A stretch of 64,000 nt of DNA from Streptomyces sulphureus DSM 40104 (lineage in GTDB: Bacteria > Actinomycetota > Actinomycetes > Streptomycetales > Streptomycetaceae), in assembly GCF_000381025.1 (NCBI RefSeq), contig NZ_KB905815.1, positions 789,789 to 853,788 on the forward strand, in the 5' to 3' direction. Below the pieces are notes generated by a model that was not told the DNA's origin, made no database searches, and saw only the letters and a list, made by a program, of their open reading frames with translations. Shown in pieces: positions 26,658 to 35,350 of the stretch. Made by a program: the position numbers and the translations under genes. Position 1 is the first letter of the stretch, and every line of letters begins with the position of its first letter.

Positions 26658-27488
26658 TCACCGCGGCGGCTCGGGCTCCTCGGGCTCCTCGGCGCCCACC
26701 ACCCGTCGCGCGTGGGCGAGTACGGGCGCGTCGACCATCCGTCCCTCGTGGCGGAAGACGGCGCCCTGGCTGCGTGCCGCCTCCAATACAGCGCGGGCCC
26801 AGGCGACTTCGTCGCGCGAGGGCGCGAACGCCGCGCGGATGACGGGGACATGGGAGGGGTGGATGCACGCCTTGGCACGGAACCCCTCCGCGGCGGCGGC
26901 CTCCGACTCGCGGCGCAGCCCCTCGACGTCGGGTATGTCGAGGTGCACGGTGTCGAGCGCGGGCACCCCGGCCGCACCGGCGGCGAGGAGGACCTGCGCC
27001 CTGGCGTGCGCGGCGACGCTGCGATATGCGCCGTCGGAGCCGCGGCTGGAGCGCCCGCCGAGGTCGGCGACGAGGTCCTCGCCGCCCCACATCGGCCCCG
27101 CGCACGTCGGCTCGCGCGCTGTCGCCCCGGCGGCGAGGACGCCTGCCGCCGTCTCGCAGAGCGCCACGACGGGACGCTCTCCGCAGGCGCGCACCTCCTC
27201 GGGCGAGGACGCCTTGGGCAGCAGTACGGGGAGGCCGTCGGGCAGCGCGGCGAGGTCGTCGCGCCACCAGGGGGTGGCGACGGGGTTGATGCGTACGAGG
27301 ACCCGGGCGGGGTCGAGCCCGGGGAGCGCGTCCGCGACGTGGGAGCGTGCCTCCTCCTTCGCCTCGGGGGCGACCGCGTCCTCCAGGTCGAGGATGACGG
27401 TGTCGGCGCGGTCGGCCGCCTCGGCGAAGCGCCCGGGGCGGTCGCCGGGGCAGAACAGGAGGGCGGGGCCGCGGAGTTGACGGCTCAT
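26658..27488 (-). CDS. CitE-like (HpcH/HpaI) acyl-CoA lyase
   Basis: 276 residues of the citrate-lyase-beta/malyl-CoA-lyase family. The blocks are [30 protein letters not shown] (Mg2+-binding Glu and Asp), VRINP, the catalytic Glu in CETAAGV and [10 protein letters not shown], and KACIHPSH. These stand-alone CitE-like enzymes cleave or form malyl-, methylmalyl- or citramalyl-CoA. Its start codon overlaps the MaoC stop as ATGA, which shows translational coupling and a shared pathway: a hydratase would make the hydroxyacyl-CoA that the lyase cuts into acetyl-CoA or propionyl-CoA and a keto acid. Confidence 0.92.
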   Translation of the reverse strand: MSRQLRGPALLFCPGDRPGRFAEAADRADTVILDLEDAVAPEAKEEARSHVADALPGLDPARVLVRINPVATPWWRDDLAALPDGLPVLLPKASSPEEVRACGERPVVALCETAAGVLAAGATAREPTCAGPMWGGEDLVADLGGRSSRGSDGAYRSVAAHARAQVLLAAGAAGVPALDTVHLDIPDVEGLRRESEAAAAEGFRAKACIHPSHVPVIRAAFAPSRDEVAWARAVLEAARSQGAVFRHEGRMVDAPVLAHARRVVGAEEPEEPEPPR

Positions 27489-27967
27489 GCGGCTGCCTCC
27501 TCGCCGTCGGGCAGCCGGTGCATCAGGGCCGACCTGCGGACGCGGGCGACGAGTTCGCGGCGCTGGTTGCAGCAGCGGTGCGCGAAGACGACGATTCCGC
27601 TGCCGGGGCGGGAGCGCGAGAGGCGCTTCTCCACGACCTCCGTCTCGGCGTAGAGGGTGTCGCCGACGAACACGGGCGCGGGGAAGGCGACTTCGCCGAA
27701 GCCGAGGTTGGCGACGGTGGTGCGCTGGGTGAGTTGGGCGACGCTGAGCCCGACGAGGGTGGAGAGCGTAAAGAGGCTGTTGACGAGGCGGCTGGCGAAC
27801 TCGGTGCCGGCGCTGCGGTGTTCGTCGAGGTGAAGGCTCTGGGGATTCATGGTGAGCGTGGAAAAGGCGGTGTTGTCGGCCTCGCCGACGGTGCGTCCCG
27901 GGCTGTGCACGTAGCAGTCGCCCTCGGTCAACTCTTCGTAGTAGAGCCCGCGTTGTTCTCTCCGCAT
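27485..27967 (-). CDS. MaoC-family acyl-CoA dehydratase/hydratase
   Basis: A 160-residue single hot-dog-fold protein. [20 protein letters not shown] is the usual opening, [11 protein letters not shown] holds the His and Asp of the hydratase segment, and [13 protein letters not shown] is the long central helix. In the canonical (R)-hydratase motif an Asp precedes NP; here it is Thr-Met, so the catalytic pair may differ. Relatives hydrate mesaconyl-CoA or itaconyl-CoA. It is first in an operon with a promoter and two operator-like palindromes just upstream, opposite the IclR gene. GGAG lies 5 nt before the ATG. Confidence 0.88.
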   Translation of the reverse strand: MRREQRGLYYEELTEGDCYVHSPGRTVGEADNTAFSTLTMNPQSLHLDEHRSAGTEFASRLVNSLFTLSTLVGLSVAQLTQRTTVANLGFGEVAFPAPVFVGDTLYAETEVVEKRLSRSRPGSGIVVFAHRCCNQRRELVARVRRSALMHRLPDGEEAAA

Positions 27968-27977
27968 CGCGCTCCGT

Positions 27978-28009
27978 TCGTATATACGACTCACTGTTCG
28001 TTAATACGA
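27978..28009. promoter_or_regulatory. Two IclR operators before the CoA operon
   Basis: TCGTATATACGA (perfect palindrome, extended GTTCGTATATACGAC) and TCGTTAATACGA (two central mismatches, extended GTTCGTTAATACGAG) lie 20 bp apart. They sit at and just after the predicted transcription start of the MaoC gene, a position suited to repression. The motif recurs before the IclR gene and before the MHS transporter. Confidence 0.72.
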
Positions 28010-28011
28010 GC

Positions 28012-28040
28012 AAGCTAAGCGTGCACGCACCTCGGGTCAA
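28012..28040 (-). promoter_or_regulatory. Promoter of the CoA-pathway operon
   Basis: On the minus strand TTGACC and TAGCTT are 17 bp apart. Transcription would start near 28005, inside the second operator. Confidence 0.65.
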
Positions 28041-28081
28041 GAGCGGGGAGGGCGGATTCCGGTGCGGACGTCGGGGCTATA

Positions 28082-28097
28082 GTTCGTAGATACGAAC
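28082..28097. promoter_or_regulatory. IclR operator before its own gene
   Basis: GTTCGTA-GA-TACGAAC has perfect 7-bp arms and defines the best form of the motif. It overlaps a -10-like TATAGT at 28078-28083, which implies autorepression. Confidence 0.72.
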
Positions 28098-28113
28098 GCA
28101 CCAGGGGGCAGCA

Positions 28114-28854
28114 GTGCCGGAGACCACCGCCAAGGCGCACCGCACGGTCAGCCGCGTGACGGACATACTGGAGACCGTCGCGCAGCACGGCGGTGCGCGG
28201 ATGCACGAGCTCGCCGTGGCGCTGGAAGCGCCGAAGTCGTCCGTCTTCGGCCTGGTCAAGGGGCTCGTCTCGACGGGGTATCTGAGCGAGGAGAAGGGCG
28301 TCTACCGCCTCGGCCCCGCGCTCGGCAACCTCCTCACCCAGCCGGCGCCCGACATCGCAGGCGCGGTCCGGCCGAGCCTGGAGGCGCTGCGCGACGAGTT
28401 CGGCGAGACGGCCATGGTCGGCATCCCCGTCGGCGACTCGCTGACCTACCTCGCCTCGGCCGAGTCGCGCCAACCCATCAGGTACTCGGCCCCGTTGCGG
28501 GTCCGTAGACCGCTCTTCCCGCCGAGCGCCGGCAAGGTCGTCCTCGCCTACCGGACGGCGAAGCAGCGCGAGTCCTACCTCCGCACCCTCTTCGACAACG
28601 AGGACCGCGTCAGGTCGGCCATGGCGGAGCTCGCCGAAGTACGCGCGTCCCAGGTCGCGTTCAACCACGACGAAACCCTGCCCGACCTGAGCGCCACCGC
28701 CCGGCCGGTGCTGGTGGGCGGACGGCTGAGCGCTGTCCTCGCGGTCGCCGGCCCGACGACGCGGATCGAGGCGCACCTGCACACCATCGCGGAGGCACTC
28801 GTCGACGCGACAACGGCGGCGGCCGAGCGCCTCGGGGCGCAGAGCGCGGGCTGA
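28114..28854 (+). CDS. IclR-family regulator of the CoA pathway
   Basis: 246 residues. Residues 10-70 are the IclR winged helix (TVSRVTDILETVAQHGGARM, then HELAVALEAPKSSVFGLVKG). The remainder is the IclR effector domain with AMVGIPVGDSLTYLASAES and the small-ligand pocket region LFPPSAGKVVLA. Members sense aromatic or dicarboxylic acids. The gene is divergent from the MaoC-first operon, and GTTCGTA-type palindromes flank both start regions. The GTG start has GGGGG 6 nt upstream. I infer that it controls the operon, itself, and, through a matching distal site, the MHS transporter. Confidence 0.9.
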   Translation: MPETTAKAHRTVSRVTDILETVAQHGGARMHELAVALEAPKSSVFGLVKGLVSTGYLSEEKGVYRLGPALGNLLTQPAPDIAGAVRPSLEALRDEFGETAMVGIPVGDSLTYLASAESRQPIRYSAPLRVRRPLFPPSAGKVVLAYRTAKQRESYLRTLFDNEDRVRSAMAELAEVRASQVAFNHDETLPDLSATARPVLVGGRLSAVLAVAGPTTRIEAHLHTIAEALVDATTAAAERLGAQSAG

Positions 28855-28879
28855 GCCGTGTCTCCTGGTTGAGGTGGTC

Positions 28880-29105
28880 GTTGCCCTCGGCCTGCTCAGC
28901 AGGGGGCTGCCCGACGACGAGTGGGCGATACCGGAACCGCTACGACCGGTGACGGGATCGCCGCCAGGTGGTCAACGGACATGCACCGGCTCAGCACCGG
29001 AGCCCAGTGGCGCAGAACTGCCCGCATGCTTCGGCCCGTGGAAGGCGGCACACAAACGGCACTTGCCGTGGCCGGCCGACGGCACCGGGGAGACGCTCCT
29101 CCGGC
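28880..29105 (+). mobile_element. Relic of an IS5-type transposase, N-terminal part
   Basis: Short stretches in two reading frames line up with the start of IS5-group transposases common in Streptomyces. LPDDEWAIPEPLRPVTG matches the LTDEEWxxIEPLLP opening. After a frame change, RWSTDMHRLSTGAQWRR matches the RTGAPWRDLP region. Back in the first frame, CFGPWKAAHKRHLPWPADGTGETLL matches RFGPWKTVHxRxxxWxxDGTWExxL. The DDE catalytic part is missing, and no terminal repeats were seen. An insertion between the IclR gene and the RidA gene has decayed beyond function. Confidence 0.65.
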
Positions 29106-29108
29106 GGC

Positions 29109-29519
29109 TCAGGAGTCGAGCACGGCGGCAACGGCTTCGATCTCTACGAGCTGGCCGTCGTAGCCGAGCACGGTGACACCCATCAGGGTGCTGGGCACGT
29201 CGTGCTCGCCGAACGCGTCGCGGACGACCTCCCACGCCGTCACCAGGTCCTCCTGCCGGCGGGAGGCGACGAGAACGCGGGTGCTGATGACGTCGCGCAG
29301 TGACGCCCCGGAGTCCGTCAGAGCGGTCCGCATGTTCTCCACAGCCCTGGCCGCCTGTCCCGCGAAGTCCCCGATCGCCGCAGTGGAGCCGTCCTCGTTG
29401 AGAGGACAAGCCCCGGCCAGGAAGATCAGCCGCGACTCGGCCGGGGCCGTGGCCGCGTAGGCGTACTCCGCAGCATCGGACAGGGAGGCAGAGCGGATCA
29501 AGGTGACGGCACGCGGCAC
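29109..29519 (-). CDS. RidA/YjgF-family protein
   Basis: 136 residues. The RidA-like fold is shown by RLIFLAGACPLNEDG, AARAVENMRTALTDSGASLRDV, TRVLVASRRQEDLVTAWEVV and STLMGVTVLGYDGQLVEIEAV. The Arg that binds the substrate carboxylate in active RidA deaminases (usually in RxxxxV) corresponds here to TRVLVASRR or is replaced by Thr/Leu in the last segment (STLMGVTVLG in place of PARxxVxV), so imine deaminase activity is uncertain. The GTG start has AGAGGA 6 nt upstream. It lies between the CoA operon regulator and the MHS transporter, but points the other way. Confidence 0.82.
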   Translation of the reverse strand: MPRAVTLIRSASLSDAAEYAYAATAPAESRLIFLAGACPLNEDGSTAAIGDFAGQAARAVENMRTALTDSGASLRDVISTRVLVASRRQEDLVTAWEVVRDAFGEHDVPSTLMGVTVLGYDGQLVEIEAVAAVLDS

Positions 29520-29936
29520 GGGCTTCCTCTCAACAGTTCAGGGGCACTCAGGACTTTCTCAGAGGACGGCTCTGCGTTCGACGCATTTTCCCGGCCGTCG
29601 ACTTCCCGTGCTGCCGCTGCCGTCAGCCGCCCGGTCGGCGTCGTGAGGTCCGCCGCTGCACGCGGTCGTCAACGCCCGTGCGTACGCGGGCCGTGGAGAG
29701 GACAGCGGCCCAACGAGCGTCGCTGGGCGGGCGGAAGCTCCGCACCCCAGGGCGGATCGGAATTGCCGTTCCGGCAGGGTAAGCCGCCGTCGCCGCCAAC
29801 GCGCCCCCAGGTGCCGACCGACGCGGGAGCCGCCGCTCAACGGGCGTTCCTAGGTCCGGACCGAAAGCCGTCAACACCCTTGAACACACTCGTCGTCGAG
29901 CGTGCCACCGCTCAACAGGCCTCATTGGCCCATCCC
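29520..29936. other. Intergenic region with no recognisable gene
   Basis: About 420 bp with weak coding statistics on both strands. Open frames exist but have no ribosome site and no family resemblance. Given the transposase relic nearby, this may be decayed DNA left by insertion and deletion. Confidence 0.35.
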
Positions 29937-30000
29937 TTGACGCTCTCTGACGGGCGCGCCTAGCATCCGAATAGTCGACAGTGAGATCGCATATACGAAC
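29937..30000 (+). promoter_or_regulatory. Promoter and IclR-type operator of the MHS transporter
   Basis: TTGACG and TAGCAT are 18 bp apart, a good vegetative promoter with a predicted start near 29973. At 29985-30000, GATCGCA-TA-TACGAAC matches 12 of the 14 arm positions of the GTTCGTA-nn-TACGAAC motif found at the IclR gene and the CoA operon. The site is just downstream of the predicted start, where a repressor would block transcription. Confidence 0.65.
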
Positions 30001-30204
30001 CCCCACCCGGTGCGGTCCACGCCGCCCGCACCGCGACCGGCCGCCCCTGCGCGGCGCCGTCGCACGGGCTGCACACCTCCCGAAGAGCGGCCCTCTCGCG
30101 CTCACCACCCATGCCGGAACCGACCCCGGTACCGGCCGGGCATCCGCATCGCCGGCGAGGACACCGGCGTCCACTCTTCCCAACGGCCACCGAGGACTAG
30201 CCAC

Positions 30205-31575
30205 ATGGCCAACACCCCGAGCAACGGAAACCCCCCAGCCGCAGCGAGCCCCAGGGGCGTACGGTCCGCCGTCGTCATCGGCTCCGCGCTCGAATGGTTC
30301 GACTTCTACCTCTACGCCTCGATGGCGGCACTCGTCTTCGGGAAGATCTTCTTCCCCACCGGCAACGAAACCGTCGCCACGCTCGCCTCGCTCGGCACCT
30401 TCGCCGTGGGGTTCCTCGCCAGGCCGCTGGGCGGCGTCGTCTTCGGGATCATGGGCGACCGGATCGGGCGGAAGAAGGTCCTCGCCCTCACCTTCACGCT
30501 CATGGGCGTCTCCTCCGCCTGCATCGGCCTGCTGCCGACGTACTCCTCCGTCGGGCTGGCCGCGCCGCTCCTGCTCGTCTTCTTCCGGCTGCTCCAAGGG
30601 CTGGGCGCCGGCGCCGAGTTCGGCAGCGCGATCACCGTCGCGTACGAGCACGCGGCACCCGGCAGCCGCGGGCGGCAAGGGTCCTGGCCCGCGCTCGGCG
30701 TCAACCTCGGCCTGCTCGCCTCCTCACTCGTCGTGGCAGCGCTCACCAGCACGAGCAAGGGGTTCCTCTACGACTTCGGGTGGCGGATACCGTTCCTCAT
30801 GAGCTTCGCGCTCGTCGGGATCGGGCTGTGGGTGCGCCGCAGGATGCCGGAGACGCCGGAGTTCGAGCAGCTCGCCACCGAGAAGGAGGCCCCACACGCT
30901 CCGCGCAGGCACCCGTTCACGACGCTGCTCCGGAGCAACTGGCGCGGGCTCGCCGTCGTCATGGCGATCACCATCGGCTACAACGGCGTCAGCTACATCT
31001 TCAAGACCTTCTCGCTCGCCTATCTCACCGACTTCCGCGACGTCCCCGCCAGCGTCGGCGCGCTCGGTATCAGCATCGCGAGCTGCGTGGCGATCGCCTG
31101 CATCCCGGTCATCGGGCGGATCACCGACCGCTACGGGCCGCAGCGCCTCGTCCTCGCCGGCGCCGTCGCGACGGGGCTGCTCGCCTTCCCCTTCTTCTGG
31201 CTCCTCGACACCGGTACGAGCTGGCTGATCTGGCTCGCTCTCACCCTCGCCACCGGGCTCGTCGTCCCCACGATGCTCGCCGCCCAAGGCGCCTTCCTCG
31301 CCCGTCAGTTCCCGGCCGACGTACGGGCCTCGGGGCTCGGCACGGGCCGCGAGGTCGGCGGCGCCCTCTCGGGCGGGCTCGCCCCGCTGGCGGCGTTCGC
31401 CACCGTGCAGGCGTCACCCGGCCATGCGACGTGGGGCGTCTCCCTCCTCTTCGTCGCCGGTGCACTCCTCGTCGGCGTCGGCGCCCTCTTCGACCGGTCC
31501 CGGCACGAGGGCGCCGAGGACCCCGAGCAGGACGGCGGCACCGCGGACGCGCCCGCACCGGCTCGCGTCGGCTAG
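30205..31575 (+). CDS. MFS transporter, metabolite:H+ symporter (MHS/ProP-like) family
   Basis: 456 residues with 12 predicted helices. SALEWFDFYLYASMAALVFG in helix 1, FLARPLGGVVFG followed by GDRIGRKK (motif A), RLLQGLGAGAEFGSA, and ETPEF after the sixth helix are MHS hallmarks; relatives import alpha-ketoglutarate, shikimate, citrate or other organic acids with protons. GAGGA lies 9 nt before the ATG. The leader of about 230 nt starts at a promoter carrying the IclR-type operator, so it probably brings in the acid consumed by the CoA-pathway operon 3 kb away. Confidence 0.9.
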   Translation: MANTPSNGNPPAAASPRGVRSAVVIGSALEWFDFYLYASMAALVFGKIFFPTGNETVATLASLGTFAVGFLARPLGGVVFGIMGDRIGRKKVLALTFTLMGVSSACIGLLPTYSSVGLAAPLLLVFFRLLQGLGAGAEFGSAITVAYEHAAPGSRGRQGSWPALGVNLGLLASSLVVAALTSTSKGFLYDFGWRIPFLMSFALVGIGLWVRRRMPETPEFEQLATEKEAPHAPRRHPFTTLLRSNWRGLAVVMAITIGYNGVSYIFKTFSLAYLTDFRDVPASVGALGISIASCVAIACIPVIGRITDRYGPQRLVLAGAVATGLLAFPFFWLLDTGTSWLIWLALTLATGLVVPTMLAAQGAFLARQFPADVRASGLGTGREVGGALSGGLAPLAAFATVQASPGHATWGVSLLFVAGALLVGVGALFDRSRHEGAEDPEQDGGTADAPAPARVG

Positions 31576-31743
31576 CGCGGCGGTCGGGGAACCGCCGTGC
31601 AGCGTACGGTGGTTCGCCGGGGCGGAGCCGTCCTACCGACGCCCGGGCGGTTACGCCCCCGCCCGCTGAGGACACCCGGCCGCGGAACAGCCGGCCCGCA
31701 GCGGACGTTGAGCCGGCGACGCCACCGCACTTCTGGAGCTTCC

Positions 31744-32343
31744 GTGTCCCATCCCCTCCCCGTCCGCCCGGCCACCCCGCAGGACATCCCGCAGGCCGTC
31801 GAGACGCTCACCGACGCCTTCGCCGACTACCCGTTCACCCGGCACACCGTCTCGGCCGACGGCCACAGGGAGCGCGTGGGCCGCCTCCAGGAGCTCTTCC
31901 TCGTACGCGTCGGCATGGCGTGCGGCCGCGTGTGGGTCGCGGAGGGCGGCGCCGCCGTCGCCGCGTGGACGACGCCGGAGCGGGACGCCCTCCCCGCGCT
32001 GGCGGAAGTCGCCCCGCTCGTCGTCGAGTTGGCAGGCGACCGTGCCGGCGCCGCGGAGGCGGCCGAAGCCGCACTGGCGCCGCACCGGCCGACGGAGCCG
32101 ACGTGGTTCCTCGCGACCGTCGGCGTCGCGCCCGCGGCACAGGCACGCGGACTCGGCTCGGCCGTCCTCGCCCCCGGCCTGGAAGCAGCCGACAGAGCCG
32201 GGCACGCCGCCTTCCTGGAAACGTCGAGCGAGGCGAACCTCCGCTTCTACGGACGCCTCGGCTTCGCCGTCACGGCGGAGGTCGAGCTCCCGGAGGGCGG
32301 ACCGCTCACCTGGTGCATGCGGCGGGAGCCGAACCAGGGCTGA
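31744..32343 (+). CDS. GNAT-family N-acetyltransferase
   Basis: 199 residues with the GNAT fold: PVRPATPQDIPQAVETLTDAFAD at the start, VWVAEGGAAVAAW, and the acetyl-CoA loop TVGVAPAAQARGLGSAVLAP (pattern Q/RxxGxG/A), followed by FLETSSEANLRFYGRLGF. The acceptor cannot be told; this subgroup often acetylates small amines or antibiotics. The GTG start has GGAG 6 nt upstream. It is probably monocistronic. Confidence 0.88.
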   Translation: MSHPLPVRPATPQDIPQAVETLTDAFADYPFTRHTVSADGHRERVGRLQELFLVRVGMACGRVWVAEGGAAVAAWTTPERDALPALAEVAPLVVELAGDRAGAAEAAEAALAPHRPTEPTWFLATVGVAPAAQARGLGSAVLAPGLEAADRAGHAAFLETSSEANLRFYGRLGFAVTAEVELPEGGPLTWCMRREPNQG

Positions 32344-32998
32344 GGCCCAGCGCTTTCGACGGGGTGCGCCCGGTGAGGCGGTGACAGGACGAGCGTCGTC
32401 TGCTGCGGCAGGACGACAGGCCCCGGCGTACTCGCACGAACTGTTCCGATCCACTAGGCGGAGCAGTGTTCCAGGTTGTCAACCGAGGTCTGCCGCGAAG
32501 GCTTGAAGGCAATGACGGAGCAACTTCCGTGCAGGGGAGGGCGGTTCCGGTGCGTCGGCAGCAGGAGCCGCCAGGGGCGCAGCAACTCCCGCGCAGAACG
32601 GCAACCCAGGACGCCGGCTCGTCGACAGCGGCCCCAGGGCGTCCGCCATGGCAGAACAACTCCGCGACGGGCAAGGACGGTTGAACCACTCCCAGAAGGC
32701 GCTCGACCACGGCCGCCCGCGCCCGATCGTCACAACCGTGTGGGCACGCGGCGAAACGTAGCCCTCGGACCCGTCTCCGCCTCACCGGCTGCCCCGGCGC
32801 GCGGCAGCGACGACGCAAGGCCCTGGACTCCGGCACGGACGGCCGCCCGGGCGGCGGGCGCCGTCCGCAACCGACCCCTCCCCCTCCGACACGGCCGTGG
32901 AATGCGGGACTCCGACATCGGAAGGTCTACCCGATCCGGCAACTTCCCACCGTTCTCCACGCTTTGCACACGGAATCGGACAACGACCACCACAACGC
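32344..32998. other. 655-bp region without a recognisable gene
   Basis: Several overlapping open frames exist on both strands, but none has a ribosome site, consistent third-position GC or a known motif. The composition is less biased than in neighbouring genes. It may hold the remains of a lost gene. Confidence 0.35.
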
Positions 32999-34516
32999 TC
33001 AGCGCTGGCCCCACCGGTGCCCCGGCTCCGCCCGCTCCGCCGCGTCCACGATGTTCCGCGCCATCCCGCCGAAGACGACACCGTGGAAGGGCCACACCGC
33101 CCACCAGTACGCGTGCCCCGCCAGCCCGTGCGGGTGGAAGACGGCCTGCTGCGCGTAGACGGTCTGCCCCAACCGATCCTGCGCGACCCGGAGTTCGAGC
33201 CAGGCGAGCCCCGGCAGCCGCATCTCCGCACGGAGGCGGAGCAGCCGTCCGGACTCGACCTCCTCGACGCGCCAGAAGTCGAGCGAGTCGCCGACGCGCA
33301 GGTGCTCCGGGTCCCGGCGCCCGCGGCGCAGCCCGACGCCGCCCACGAGCCGGTCGAGAAAGCCGCGCACCGACCAGGCGAGTGGGAAGGAGTACCAGCC
33401 GTGCTCCCCGCCGACGCCCTCGATCACCCTCCACAGCGCGGCGCTTGAGGCAGAAGTGCGGCGCGCCCGCCGGTCCGTGTAGAGGCTGCCGCCGGACCAA
33501 CCGGGGTCGTTGGGGAGCGGGTCACTGGGCGCGCCCGGCGTCGACGCGGACGACCAGCGCGTCGCCACGTCGGCCTCCCGTACCCGGCGCAGAGCGAGTT
33601 CGACGGAGTGCACGAAGCCGACGCGACCGCCCGGCGGGTCCGGCACGTACCGCGCGATGTCCTGCTCCCCGCAGACGACCGGGTGGCGCAGCGACTCCGT
33701 GAGCGGCTTCGCGATGCTCGCGGGCACGGGCGTGACGAGCCCGACCCAGTGGCTGGAGAGCTTCGGCGTCAGGACGGGAACGGGCACGATCACCCTCCGC
33801 GGCAGCCTCGCGACCTCGGCGTACCCCTGCATCATTTGGCGGTAGGTGAGAACGTCGGGCCCGCCGACGTCGAACGTCCGGCTGACGTCGGGCGGAAGCA
33901 CGGCGCACCCCACCAGGTAGCGCAACACGTCCCGCACCGCGATCGGCTGCACCCGGACACCGACCCAGTTGGGCGTGACCATCACCGGCAGCCGCTCCGT
34001 GAGATACCGCAGCATCTCGAACGAGGCGGACCCGGACCCGATGACAACTGCCGCACGCAGCACCGCGGTCGGCACCCCCGACCGGAGAAGCTGGCGTCCG
34101 ACCTCGGCCCGCGACCGCAGATGCGGCGACAGCACCGACTCGGGAACACCCGCAGGGGTGAGCCCTCCGAGGTACACGATCCGCCCGACACCGGCGAGGC
34201 GCGCCGCCTCCCCGAAGGTACGGGCCGCCCGGCGGTCCGTCTCCTCGAAGTCGCTCCCCGACCCGAGCGCGTGCACCAGGTAGTAAGCGACGTCGACCCC
34301 CTCCAACGCCCGCTCCACATCTTCCCGTTCGGTGACGTCCCCCTGCGCCACCTCCACCTGCTCCGCCCACGGCTGATCCCGCAGCTTCCGCGGCGTACGC
34401 GCCAGACACCGCACGGCATACCCGGCCCGCAACAACTCGGGCACGAGCCGTCCCCCGACGTATCCGCTCGCTCCTGTCACCAGGCACAGGGGGTGTGCCT
34501 TTTCGGTCTGGGCCAT
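32999..34516 (-). CDS. NAD(P)-binding NmrA-like protein with C-terminal DUF2867
   Basis: 505 residues in two parts. Residues 7-300 are an atypical SDR/NmrA domain with the NADP loop VTGASGYVGGRLVPELL and AARTFGEAARLAGVGRIVYLGGL. Residues about 330-490 are DUF2867, with GGEHGWYSFPLAWSVRGFLD, VGDSLDFWRVEEVESGRLL and WWAVWPFHGVVFGGMARNI. This fusion is common in actinomycetes, and its reaction is unknown; related proteins have been connected with complex lipids. GGAAGG lies 10 nt before the ATG. It stands alone on its strand. Confidence 0.88.
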   Translation of the reverse strand: MAQTEKAHPLCLVTGASGYVGGRLVPELLRAGYAVRCLARTPRKLRDQPWAEQVEVAQGDVTEREDVERALEGVDVAYYLVHALGSGSDFEETDRRAARTFGEAARLAGVGRIVYLGGLTPAGVPESVLSPHLRSRAEVGRQLLRSGVPTAVLRAAVVIGSGSASFEMLRYLTERLPVMVTPNWVGVRVQPIAVRDVLRYLVGCAVLPPDVSRTFDVGGPDVLTYRQMMQGYAEVARLPRRVIVPVPVLTPKLSSHWVGLVTPVPASIAKPLTESLRHPVVCGEQDIARYVPDPPGGRVGFVHSVELALRRVREADVATRWSSASTPGAPSDPLPNDPGWSGGSLYTDRRARRTSASSAALWRVIEGVGGEHGWYSFPLAWSVRGFLDRLVGGVGLRRGRRDPEHLRVGDSLDFWRVEEVESGRLLRLRAEMRLPGLAWLELRVAQDRLGQTVYAQQAVFHPHGLAGHAYWWAVWPFHGVVFGGMARNIVDAAERAEPGHRWGQR

Positions 34517-34766
34517 GCGTGGACGCCTTCCGCTCTCCCGATCCGGGCCCGGTCCCGGGCTCACGAGGGAGCGTAGAGGGCGGGACGTCGCCGCTTCGTC
34601 CGACAGGGCCGAAGCGCCCCGTACGCCGCGGGATTCACCGCAGCAGACGGAGAGTTCCTGACTGGGGGCGCAGGCGAAAGGGTGGAAGACTCTGGTTTTC
34701 TGCAACGGTTCTTCGAGAACGCACACTTCGGCGTTGGCCCCAGCTCAGCGCGGAACATGGCCGCCC

Positions 34767-35198
34767 TTACGGAAGACTCACGTCCGCCCACACCGTCTTC
34801 CCCGGCCCCGTCCGCCCGCACACGCCCCACCGAGCCGCGAGCGCGTCCACGAGGAACAGCCCCCGCCCGTCCTCCGTTTCCGGGTTCGGGGTGCGGGGCG
34901 ACGGAAGGGACTCGTGGGTATCGCTCACCTCGATGCGGACGACGCCCGCCGACTTCTGCCAGGAAAGCAGGAGTTCGAAGTCGCGTCCCGGTACGCGGCC
35001 GTGGACGGCCGCGTTGGTGGTGAGTTCGGCGACGAGGAGGACGGCGTTCTCGGAGAGCGGGGAGCCGTAGGAGATTCCCCAGGTGTCGAGCTGCCAGGCG
35101 GTCAAGTGGCGGGCGAGTCTGGCGCCGCGAGGGGTGGCGGAGAATTTCTGGGCGAACACCCTGGCGGTTTTGAGGGGTTGGGGTTGCGAAAGGTGCAT
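34767..35198 (-). CDS. HATPase_c_2 ATP-binding regulator (anti-sigma-like)
   Basis: 143 residues of the RsbW/SpoIIAB-type ATPase fold: the N box ENAVLLVAELTTNAAVHG binds Mg-ATP, followed by EVSDTHESLP (G1) and GRGLFLVDALAARWGV (G2), ending GKTVWADVSLP. Streptomyces has many such proteins; those studied act as anti-sigma factors or are partners of small regulators. No sigma factor or anti-anti-sigma gene is next to it. A small overlapping frame upstream may be its partner. The ATG is the first start in frame that precedes the fold. Confidence 0.88.
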   Translation of the reverse strand: MHLSQPQPLKTARVFAQKFSATPRGARLARHLTAWQLDTWGISYGSPLSENAVLLVAELTTNAAVHGRVPGRDFELLLSWQKSAGVVRIEVSDTHESLPSPRTPNPETEDGRGLFLVDALAARWGVCGRTGPGKTVWADVSLP

Positions 35199-35350
35199 GG
35201 GGCCAGAATTCGGCCGATCGCCGCCCCCACTACAGGCATAGCGGCGGTGACGGCGACAACTGCATAGAGGTCACCACCACGACCGAACTCGCAGTCGGTG
35301 TACGGGACTCGAAGAACGTCAATCGACTCCCCCTTCAGGTTTCCCGGCAT
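35102..35350 (-). CDS. Possible small hypothetical protein overlapping the ATPase gene
   Basis: Residues 1-50 (MPGNLKGESIDVLRVPY, then GGDLYAVVAVTAAMPVVGAA) look protein-like with one hydrophobic segment. The C-terminal 30 residues overlap the ATPase gene in another frame and look like non-coding read-through (PSKPPGCSPRN). It may be a real short gene with a degraded end, or chance. There is no clear ribosome binding site. Confidence 0.3.
   Translation of the reverse strand: MPGNLKGESIDVLRVPYTDCEFGRGGDLYAVVAVTAAMPVVGAAIGRILAPCTFRNPNPSKPPGCSPRNSPPPLAAPDSPAT

Noticed and set aside
28874..29176. A small protein gene of 100 codons
   Set aside because: The frame contains transposase-like fragments interrupted by frame changes and has no ribosome site; it is better read as an IS relic.
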